Shown piece by piece: positions 1-7,109 of a stretch of DNA of 64,000 bases. Both the position numbers and the translations under genes were made by a program. The notes below the pieces were generated by a model that was given only the letters and a program-made list of their open reading frames with translations, made no database searches and was not told the origin of the DNA. Numbering within the stretch: position 1 is the first letter of the stretch; each line of letters opens with the position of its first letter. Source of the DNA: Caballeronia sp. GAFFF1 (GTDB lineage Bacteria; Pseudomonadota; Gammaproteobacteria; Burkholderiales; Burkholderiaceae); contig NZ_JALQEM010000036.1 of assembly GCF_023630705.1 (NCBI RefSeq), positions 186,001-250,000 on the forward strand. Direction: 5' to 3'.

Positions 1-879
1 CTGCTCCTCCGTGCGCGACGAAAGATCCGTGTTGCCGGCGGCGATCTCCTTCGTTGCGCCCGCGATCGCGTTGGCGGACGACGTCACCGCCCCCATCGTT
101 TGCAACAGCCGGTCCTGCATAGCCCGCACCGATGCCATCAGACTTGCATGGTCGCCCGCCGCGACAGGCACGGCCTCCGTGAGATTGCCCGCCGCGATGC
201 GTTTGCACGCGTCTGCGACGTCCTTGGGATCGCCGCCGAGCTTGCGCAGCACATTGCGGATGATCCAGCCCATTGCCACGGTCAACGCAAGGCCGACCAT
301 GCCGACGATCGCAAGCATCGCAAGGAGGCGCTGGCCGAATTCACGATTGATGTCGTCGACGTAAGCGCCCGTATAGACGTGCCAGTCCCACGCGCGAACA
401 TACTCGCCGTAAGCGATCTTCGGCAGCGCCTCCGTTTGCCCCGGCTTCGGATAGAGGTAACCGGTCACGTGCGTGCCGTCGAGTCCGTGTTTGACGATCG
501 CCGCGGTGAAGTGCTTGCCGGTCTTGTCGACGAGATCGTTGATCTTGTTCTCGGTCTCGGGGCGCACCGGGTTGAGCAATTGCAACATCGTCGAGTCGAC
601 GACGAGTAGATAGCCGCTCTGCCCATAACGCACCGGCCGCAAGTGCGCGATGGCCGCGCGCTTGGCCTCTTCTGCCGGCATCGCGCCACTTTGCGCCTGC
701 TGCACATAGAAGTTCACCACGCTCACCGCAGACTGGACCTGCTCGGCCAGCGCCTCCTGGCGGTCCTTCATCATCAACGTGCGCGTCATGGTCGCGCTCA
801 ACAGCGAGAGCACGATCAGACTTAGCCACACGAATCCCACGGTGCTCCACAGCGTCGCCTTAAAGCTCATTCTCTGCAT
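1..879 (-). CDS. Methyl-accepting chemotaxis protein, N-terminal part (runs off the window)
   Basis: The first 293 codons of an inner-membrane chemoreceptor are present; the signalling tip lies beyond the window edge. A first membrane helix (about residues 10-32) is followed by a periplasmic sensor segment containing a GQSGYLLVVDS stretch and a WDWHVYTGAYVDD stretch, typical of single-Cache domains. A second helix follows (about 187-207), then a HAMP region and the start of the cytoplasmic helices ending in SSRTEEQ. The ATG at 879 has AAGGG about 8 nt upstream and is preferred over the in-frame ATG at 870. A sigma-28 promoter lies 48-74 nt upstream, so it should be expressed with the flagellar regulon. 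The ligand cannot be read from sequence; small organic acids are usual for this domain class. Confidence 0.9.
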   Translation of the reverse strand, partial: MQRMSFKATLWSTVGFVWLSLIVLSLLSATMTRTLMMKDRQEALAEQVQSAVSVVNFYVQQAQSGAMPAEEAKRAAIAHLRPVRYGQSGYLLVVDSTMLQLLNPVRPETENKINDLVDKTGKHFTAAIVKHGLDGTHVTGYLYPKPGQTEALPKIAYGEYVRAWDWHVYTGAYVDDINREFGQRLLAMLAIVGMVGLALTVAMGWIIRNVLRKLGGDPKDVADACKRIAAGNLTEAVPVAAGDHASLMASVRAMQDRLLQTMGAVTSSANAIAGATKEIAAGNTDLSSRTEEQ

Positions 880-926
880 TTGTCTCGCCCTTGCGTTCAA
901 CGTTGAATTATTTGCCGACAGGGTAG

Positions 927-953
927 ATATCGGCTCGTTTGTCGGAAAGTTGA
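927..953 (-). promoter_or_regulatory. Sigma-28 (FliA) promoter of the chemoreceptor gene
   Basis: Read on the minus strand this is TCAACTTT, 11 nt, GCCGATAT. It matches the flagellar sigma factor consensus (TAAAGTTT-N11-GCCGATAA; TCAA-type -35 elements are known in betaproteobacteria) in both boxes and in exact spacing. It sits 48 nt upstream of the chemoreceptor ATG. Confidence 0.8.
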
Positions 954-1152
954 ACGTTTGCTTTCGTGCCGGCCAAACGCAACGACTTCGGCCTGTTTCG
1001 TCGATCAACACAAAGCGGCACGACGTGCCTCATATCGTCTGATGAATGCGCGTTACCGTACTTAAATGGGATCGCCTGCGCGCTAACGTATGCCGGCAGA
1101 TACGAATCATCCCCGCGTAGAGGGATGGCATTGGCCCCATCAAGGTACGAAC

Positions 1153-2055
1153 ATGGTATTGGTCAAACTGAGCGCACAGGAACTCCAAGTCGGCACGCCT
1201 CTTCCTTTCGCCGTCTACTCGGCGAGCGGAAAACTTCTTTTGACGAGGGGTTACTGCGTGCGATCCGAAGGCCAGCGCGACAGAATTCTCGCAGCAGGCG
1301 GGTTCCGCGACGAAGACGCGCCGATCGAACGGCCGCACGGGCAAGGCGTCATGTCGAGCGAGCTGCTGATATCGACCGCGAAGCACGGCGCGCCCATCAA
1401 CCGTCCCAAGCTCGATCGCGCGGCCGCCGTCACTGGCACCCTGCCGAAAACGCTGGAAAGCATGCAGCTTACGCTTATCGGCTGCGATCACCCGCCGGTG
1501 CAGGCCGAATTCGTCGGTTCCGTGGCGGGCAGCGCGCTGGTCGTGACCGCAGGCTGCGTGCATGAGTTGCTGGACGCGGGCATGTCCGTCGAATGCAAGG
1601 GGCTGCTCGGGCGCAAGATCTATCGTTTCTCCAGCACGGTGATCGGACGAAGCGAGTCGCCTGTGAAAGTCGCTTATCTCGCCTATCCGCAAACCGTACA
1701 GACGCAGGTCGTGCGCAAAGACGTTCGAGTGTCGACCGAGCTGGCGGGTCGCCTTATCAGGAACGATTGTGTCGCGGCGGGCTTCGATGTCGCCGTGGTC
1801 AACGTTAGCCTGGGCGGTGTGGCGTTGCGTCTGGCGGACGCGCTCGTCGATGTGGGCGAGCACTTCAAGCTCGCGTTGCGCCTGCGCGCCGACGGCAAGG
1901 TTCATGCGGTGGTGTTCAACTGCGTCGTGCGCAATCTGCGTCGAGCGGCGGGCGCCGTGCTTGTCGGCGCGGAGTTCAGTAACCGGTCCGTCGATACGAC
2001 TGCACTGCTCAGGATTCACATGTTCGAGACGGCGACGGGCAGCGCGTTGGAATGA
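1153..2055 (+). CDS. PilZ-domain protein, YcgR-like flagellar brake candidate
   Basis: The 300-residue protein has an N-terminal YcgR-like half and a C-terminal PilZ domain, the c-di-GMP binding fold. The PilZ signature is visible as R-K-D-V-R (about 190) followed by V-V-N-V-S-L-G-G (about 213), giving the RxxxR and D/NxSxxG elements; here Asn replaces the first Asp, which is allowed. An in-frame ATG exists at 1090, but the sequence before 1153 is not protein-like and AAGG lies 6-9 nt before the 1153 ATG. It is divergent from a FliA-controlled chemoreceptor, which fits a motility role, and it could connect c-di-GMP to swimming in the same genome region as the c-di-GMP-dependent pel operon. 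Family assignment is firm; the flagellar role is inference. Confidence 0.85.
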   Translation: MVLVKLSAQELQVGTPLPFAVYSASGKLLLTRGYCVRSEGQRDRILAAGGFRDEDAPIERPHGQGVMSSELLISTAKHGAPINRPKLDRAAAVTGTLPKTLESMQLTLIGCDHPPVQAEFVGSVAGSALVVTAGCVHELLDAGMSVECKGLLGRKIYRFSSTVIGRSESPVKVAYLAYPQTVQTQVVRKDVRVSTELAGRLIRNDCVAAGFDVAVVNVSLGGVALRLADALVDVGEHFKLALRLRADGKVHAVVFNCVVRNLRRAAGAVLVGAEFSNRSVDTTALLRIHMFETATGSALE

Positions 2056-2466
2056 TTTGCCGCGACGAGACCCGAGGCATCGGGGATCGACAAGAAACCG
2101 AACTCATTTGCATTACTAAGGAAAGACCGCATCGCCAGTGGGCCGACTAGAAGACCGCGCTAGGTCCTACTTCCAGGTAAACATGCGCCTTACTTAAATG
2201 CTACAGGCAAATACCCGCTCACATTCGAACGATCGAGCTTATACGCCGCGCGTCTCAATCGCCGAACCCATGCACACATGCGTAGCCGGCTCTGTGGCCT
2301 ACCGCACACTCTATAGTTCGGAATGCAAATAACGCATTGAACGTTGCTTGCAGTGGTCCATACTCTAAGCGCCGGTGCAGCTAGAAAACCGGCCGTCCGT
2401 TCTTGCTGCAACGCACCCGCTCCGGCCCGCGTTGCAGGTCCTCTTTGTGCGCTCCCTGGGGGGTGT
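2056..2466 (+). other. Intergenic region before the first tyrosinase gene
   Basis: No gene is recognised here. It is less GC-rich than its surroundings. A possible sigma-70 promoter reads TTGAAC (2337-2342), 18 nt, TACTCT (2361-2366), about 100 nt before the tyrosinase ATG. It is weak and unproven. Confidence 0.4.
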
Positions 2467-3918
2467 ATGGTCTCCAATTCCACTAAGCGACGCGCGTTTC
2501 TGAAGGGAACGGCGTCCGCACTCGCTGTTGCATCGCTTCCACGGTGGGGCATTGCAGCCACTGCTCCGTTCATCAGACTCGAATGGCAAGTGTTCAAGAC
2601 CACGCCGCACTACGCGTCGTATCTCAACGCAGTGCGCACGATGAAAGCCGCCACCGACAGAACCAGTCCCGCATCGTGGCAGTACTGGGTCGATGTTCAC
2701 AACAATTATTGCCCGCACAGCACGGCGTACTTCCTGACGTGGCATCGCGGTTACCTGTACTACCTCGAACAGCAGTTGCGCACCGTATCCGGCGATGCAA
2801 CCCTCACGTTGCCTTACTGGGATTACTACACGTATCCGGTGATTCCGGCGGAATTCACCGACACTGCGCGTAGCAATCCGCTCTATGTCTCGCGAATCAA
2901 CACCAACGTCTATCAGGCGCTCGATCTCGGTCCGTTCGGGTCGAGCGTGTACAACTTCCAGCGCGGCACGAGCAACGCATTCGAGCCCAAGCTCGAGAAC
3001 GCGCCGCACAATCCGGTTCATGACATCATCGGTAATAACATGGCCGATATCGCCACGGCGCCGATCGATCCGATCTTCTACCTGCATCACTGCAACATCG
3101 ACCGTCTCTGGAACGCATGGTCGCTGCGCTCGACGAGCCGCGTGCCGACGGCCACCAGCAGCTACTGGAACGGCAGCTTCACCTACGCGAGAGGCTTGAC
3201 GATCTCGAAGTCGAAAACGCGCACGACCACGGGGCTGAGTTATGACTACGCCAACGACACCATGCCCGCTGTGCTGCCGCCCCAGGCGCAACAAGGGAGG
3301 ATTATTCGCGTGCAAGCACAGATCGGCGCCATTCAGGCGCGGCCGAAGACCGGCGCATTCACGCCGAGTCCCGGGCGCACGGTGTCATCGACTCGGCGTT
3401 CCCTGGGAGGCGTGAAGGGCGTCGAACTGAACGAGTTCTCGATCAGCGCGAGCATCCCGCTTCAGGCCGCGAACGCCACTGCATTGAAGGATGTGCTGGC
3501 GACTTCGCCGGCTGTCGCACTGAGCCAATCCTCGGATGCAACGCAGGCCACGCCGCAGGCAAAGAGCGGCTTCCAATACGTGAAGGTCGTGCTCGACGGC
3601 GTCACGATGCCCGCGGCAGCCCGAAAAGGCGGCTTCTTCTATAACGTCTATCTGAATCTGCCTGCGAGCGGCGATGTCGACGCCGTGAAGTCGCAGCACT
3701 TCATCGGTACATTGGGCGCGTTCCAGATTGGCACCGCTGCGCATCACGGCATGAACGCCGTCGACTATGACGTCACCGACGTGCTCGCGCGTCTCGGCAT
3801 TTCAAATGTGAGCGACGTCGTGCTTTCATTCGTGCGCGTGAGCGGGGCGAACTCGCCGAAGGGAATCGCCGTTTCGATCAACGAAGCGCGCATCGAACTC
3901 GGCACGGACGGGCCGTAG
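2467..3918 (+). CDS. Exported tyrosinase (type-3 copper polyphenol oxidase), paralogue 1
   Basis: A 483-residue type-3 copper enzyme that should oxidise phenols to o-quinones (melanin or polyphenol chemistry). The start at 2467 follows a run of G (CTGGGGGGTGT) and gives a twin-arginine signal, KRRAFLK at residues 7-13, so the protein is probably exported folded with copper. CuA ligands are H78, H84 and H93; CuB ligands are H181, H185 and the HH pair 207-208. Cys82 in C-P-H precedes CuA His84, the arrangement that forms the Cys-His thioether in Neurospora tyrosinase and plant catechol oxidases. After about residue 290 a C-terminal domain follows (FFYNVYLNLP near 400), resembling the beta-rich C-terminal domain of plant polyphenol oxidases. 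A very similar paralogue lies at 44289-45734. Confidence 0.92.
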   Translation: MVSNSTKRRAFLKGTASALAVASLPRWGIAATAPFIRLEWQVFKTTPHYASYLNAVRTMKAATDRTSPASWQYWVDVHNNYCPHSTAYFLTWHRGYLYYLEQQLRTVSGDATLTLPYWDYYTYPVIPAEFTDTARSNPLYVSRINTNVYQALDLGPFGSSVYNFQRGTSNAFEPKLENAPHNPVHDIIGNNMADIATAPIDPIFYLHHCNIDRLWNAWSLRSTSRVPTATSSYWNGSFTYARGLTISKSKTRTTTGLSYDYANDTMPAVLPPQAQQGRIIRVQAQIGAIQARPKTGAFTPSPGRTVSSTRRSLGGVKGVELNEFSISASIPLQAANATALKDVLATSPAVALSQSSDATQATPQAKSGFQYVKVVLDGVTMPAAARKGGFFYNVYLNLPASGDVDAVKSQHFIGTLGAFQIGTAAHHGMNAVDYDVTDVLARLGISNVSDVVLSFVRVSGANSPKGIAVSINEARIELGTDGP

Positions 3919-3933
3919 TCGGAGATGATCGCA

Positions 3934-3956
3934 ACGCGGCGAACCGCTCGCCGCGT
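3934..3956. terminator. Hairpin between convergent tyrosinase and poxB genes
   Basis: A perfect 9-bp stem (ACGCGGCGA / TCGCCGCGT) with a 5-nt loop lies in the 59-bp gap between two convergent stop codons. There is no T-run on either side, so it may be a weak bidirectional terminator or only an RNA 3'-end stabiliser. Confidence 0.4.
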
Positions 3957-3977
3957 CGTGATCCATTCCTCGGCATG

Positions 3978-5699
3978 TCAGCGCAGATTGGTTCGCGCCA
4001 GTTCGATCAGTTCATCGCCGCGACCGCTGAACACCGCGCGCAGCATGTAGAGGCTGAAGCCTTTCATCTGCGCATAGTTGATGGTCGGCGGAATCGCGAG
4101 TTCGTGCTTCGCCGTCACGACGTCCACGACCGCCGGACCCGGATGCGCCAACGCATCCTTGAGCGCGCCTTCCAGTTGCTCCGACTGCTCCACGCGCACC
4201 GACCAGATGCCCGCGCCTTTCGCGATCTGCGAGAAGTCCGTCCTGGATAGATCGACGTTGGTGTCGAGATACCCCGCGGCCTTCAACTCCATCGAGACGA
4301 AGCCCAGCAGGCTGTTGTTGTAGACGATGACCTTGATCGGCAACTCATGCTGCACGGCGGTGAGCAGATCGCCGAGCAGCATGGAAAGTCCGCCGTCCCC
4401 TGACAGCGACACCACCTGGCGTCCCGGATTCGCCGCCTGCGCGCCGAGCGCCTGCGGCATGGCGTTCGCCATCGACCCATGATTGAACGATCCGTGCAAC
4501 TGACGCTTGCCGTTCATCGACAGATATCGCGCGGCCCATAGCGTGGGCGTGCCGACATCGACGGTGAAGATGGCGTCGTCCGCTGCGGCCTCGTCGACGA
4601 GTTTGGTCAGATATTGCGGATGGATGGGACGGCCAGGCGCGGACGGCGTGGCGAGATGGTCGAGCTCCTTGCGCGCATCGGCATAGTGTTTCAGCGCGTT
4701 TTCGAGGAAGCGCCGCTCTGTCTTGCGTTGCAGCCGCGGCATGAGCGCCGTGACCGTTTCCTTCACCGTGCCGATGAGGCCCAGCGCGAGCGGCGCGCGC
4801 CGGCCCAATTGCGAACCGCGGTTGTCGACCTGCACGACCTGCGCATTCGGCGGATAGAACGGCCGATATGGGAAGTCGCAGCCGAGCAACAGTAGCATGT
4901 CGCACGACATCATGGCGTGATAGCCCGAGCTGAAGCCGATGAGTCCCGTCATGCCGACATCGAAAGGATTGTCGTATTCGATGAACGGTTTGCCGCGCAA
5001 CGCATGAACAATCGGCGCGCCCAGCGTATCCGCGAGCGCGACCACTTCGTCATGCGCGCCCGCGACGCCGCTGCCGCACATGATGGTCACCGCGTCGCAG
5101 CCATTCAGCATGTGCGCAAGCTTGTCGAGCTCGGCGTCGGCGGGCACCATGGTATGCGGGGCCGTCGGTGTCCAGCGAGCGGGGGCATCGGGGCCTTCGG
5201 ACAGGGCGACATCGCCCGGCAGCACGATCACGGCGACCCCGCGCTCTTCCAGCGCGGTGCGCATGGCGCGCTCCAGCACGCGCGGAAACTGCGAAGCGTT
5301 CGATACCAGTTCGACGAAGTGACTGCATTCGCTGAAGTATGTCTGCGGATGCGTTTCCTGAAAGTACCCGAGCCCGATCTCTGTCGACGGTATATGCGCC
5401 GCGATGGCAAGCACGGGCTGACGATTGCGATGACAGTCGTAAAGCCCGTTGATGAGATGCAGATTGCCCGGTCCGCAGCTGCCGGCGCATACGGCAAGCC
5501 GGCCGGTGGTCGCCGCATCCGCGCCTGCGGCGAATGCAGCCGCTTCCTCATGCCGCGTATGCATCCAGCGAATGGTGCCCAGTTCGTCCAGACTGTGCGC
5601 GAGCCCGTTGAGGCTATCGCCCGTCACGCCCCAGATGCGCTCGACGCCCGCCGCCGCGAGCGTCTTTGCCAGATAGTCCGCGATTGATTGCTTGGCCAT
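3978..5699 (-). CDS. poxB: Pyruvate dehydrogenase (quinone) / pyruvate oxidase
   Basis: This thiamine-diphosphate flavoenzyme decarboxylates pyruvate to acetate and CO2 and passes electrons to membrane quinone. The 573 residues match the length of E. coli PoxB. The N-terminal domain carries the catalytic Glu in HTRHEEAAAF (about 51). The central FAD domain follows. The C-terminal domain has the thiamine-binding signature GDGGLSMLLGDL ending in YNN. The extreme C-terminus, YMLRAVFSGRGDELIELA, matches the PoxB lipid-binding tail that docks on the membrane when activated. It is monocistronic, convergent with the tyrosinase and followed by a PRISE-type reductase on the same strand. PoxB is usually a stationary-phase enzyme; no regulatory site is evident here. 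Confidence 0.93.
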   Translation of the reverse strand: MAKQSIADYLAKTLAAAGVERIWGVTGDSLNGLAHSLDELGTIRWMHTRHEEAAAFAAGADAATTGRLAVCAGSCGPGNLHLINGLYDCHRNRQPVLAIAAHIPSTEIGLGYFQETHPQTYFSECSHFVELVSNASQFPRVLERAMRTALEERGVAVIVLPGDVALSEGPDAPARWTPTAPHTMVPADAELDKLAHMLNGCDAVTIMCGSGVAGAHDEVVALADTLGAPIVHALRGKPFIEYDNPFDVGMTGLIGFSSGYHAMMSCDMLLLLGCDFPYRPFYPPNAQVVQVDNRGSQLGRRAPLALGLIGTVKETVTALMPRLQRKTERRFLENALKHYADARKELDHLATPSAPGRPIHPQYLTKLVDEAAADDAIFTVDVGTPTLWAARYLSMNGKRQLHGSFNHGSMANAMPQALGAQAANPGRQVVSLSGDGGLSMLLGDLLTAVQHELPIKVIVYNNSLLGFVSMELKAAGYLDTNVDLSRTDFSQIAKGAGIWSVRVEQSEQLEGALKDALAHPGPAVVDVVTAKHELAIPPTINYAQMKGFSLYMLRAVFSGRGDELIELARTNLR

Positions 5700-5779
5700 G
5701 CTTTCCTCGGGAGAAAAACGCGCACCATGCGCGATGTGATCGACTCAGAAGGCGTCGCTAGAAAGCCAACATGACAAAC

Positions 5780-6850
5780 TCACTCGGGGATGATGCGCTC
5801 GCGCTTCAGGCGGTCGAACAGCGCGAAAAACGCATCAGGCGTGCTCTGATAATCGAGGAAGCCGGCCTTGCGGCTCTTCGTCATGTCCGTGAGTACTTCC
5901 ATCGGGCGTCCGAGGTCCGCATCCGTGTGCCACCAGGAGACGAGCTTGTCTACCTCCGGCTCCGCCAGTGCGTGCCGTGCCGCGATCTCGGCCCACGTCT
6001 TGCCCGCATGCTGCATGCGGCCTTCCAGCGGTCTCGTTTCGCCATCGAAAGGCGCGGGCTCGATACCGAAGTAATTGGCGATGCGCTCCCACATCCACTT
6101 CCAGCGGAACACGTCGCCATTCACGACGTTGAAGTCTTCGTTGCGCGCTTCGGGCCACGTGGCGGCCCATTCCAGATGGCGCGCGAGAAGACGCGCGTCC
6201 GTCATGTCGGTCAGGCCGTTCCATTGCGCCGCCGAACCGGGAAACACGAACGGTTCGCCGGTCGCCTTGCACAAGTTCGCATAGACGGCGAGGGTGACGC
6301 CCATGTTCATTGCATTGCCGATGGCGAAACCGATGATGCTATGCGGCCGATGCACGCTCCATCCGAAGCCGAACTGCCGCGCTGCATCGAACAAGCGGTC
6401 TTCCTGCTCGTAGTAGAAGTTGTCGACGGGCTGCCGGCCTTGTTCCTCGCGGAAGGGCGTCGCCGGAATCTCGCCTTTGGCGTAGGCCTCGAAGGGCCCG
6501 AGATAGTGCTTGAGGCCCGTCACGAGCGCCGCATGTTCGAGCGCGCCCGACGGTCCCAATGCCGCGAGGACATTGGCGACCATTGCGCCGTTGACGCGGA
6601 TGTTCTCGGCTTCGGTTGCTTGCCGCGACCATGCGGTGAAGAAGACGTGAGTGAAGTCGCGTCCGCTCAATGCCTGCGCGACCGACGACGCCGACGTAAG
6701 ATCCGCAATGATCGATTCGACGCCGGCGGGCGCAGGCGTGCGGCCGCGCGAGACGCCGGTGATAGACCAGTCCCCATGCGTCTGAAGATGCTCGGCGAGA
6801 TTACGTCCGATGACGCCGGTCGCGCCGATGATGAGTGCTTGTTTGTTCAT
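5780..6850 (-). CDS. PRISE-family NAD(P)-dependent reductase (progesterone 5-beta-reductase / iridoid synthase-like)
   Basis: A 356-residue short-chain-type reductase. It opens with a Rossmann motif, GATGVIG (residues 9-15). Two motifs define the PRISE subfamily: TGLKHYLGP with Lys114 and NFYYEQED with the Tyr146-147 pair; these supply the catalytic Lys and Tyr in plant progesterone 5-beta-reductase and iridoid synthase. Family enzymes reduce activated C=C bonds of enones, including small ones, so an enone reductase is the safest call and the physiological substrate is unknown. The ATG at 6850 starts directly at the first beta strand; the longer open frame upstream is not protein-like. Bacterial members are often annotated only as SDR family oxidoreductase. 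Confidence 0.82.
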   Translation of the reverse strand: MNKQALIIGATGVIGRNLAEHLQTHGDWSITGVSRGRTPAPAGVESIIADLTSASSVAQALSGRDFTHVFFTAWSRQATEAENIRVNGAMVANVLAALGPSGALEHAALVTGLKHYLGPFEAYAKGEIPATPFREEQGRQPVDNFYYEQEDRLFDAARQFGFGWSVHRPHSIIGFAIGNAMNMGVTLAVYANLCKATGEPFVFPGSAAQWNGLTDMTDARLLARHLEWAATWPEARNEDFNVVNGDVFRWKWMWERIANYFGIEPAPFDGETRPLEGRMQHAGKTWAEIAARHALAEPEVDKLVSWWHTDADLGRPMEVLTDMTKSRKAGFLDYQSTPDAFFALFDRLKRERIIPE

Positions 6851-7109
6851 TGCAGCCTTGCAAGTCGATTGATCGATGTGCCAGTGTGACGGAATGCGAT
6901 GATCCTTGCTGAACGCTGCGCTTTTCGCCGGGGATACGACACGCGGGCGGCAAAACCGCCCTCTTGCTGCATCGGCGATGTAAGAACTACCCGGCGCGCG
7001 GCGCCGGAACGCCATCGTCTCGCGCAACGCCGTCAGCCATGCGCGATCGCTCCCCAGGCGCAGTAAAATGCTGCACTCGAAAAACGCCGAAGTGCCAGGG
7101 TATCGCCAA

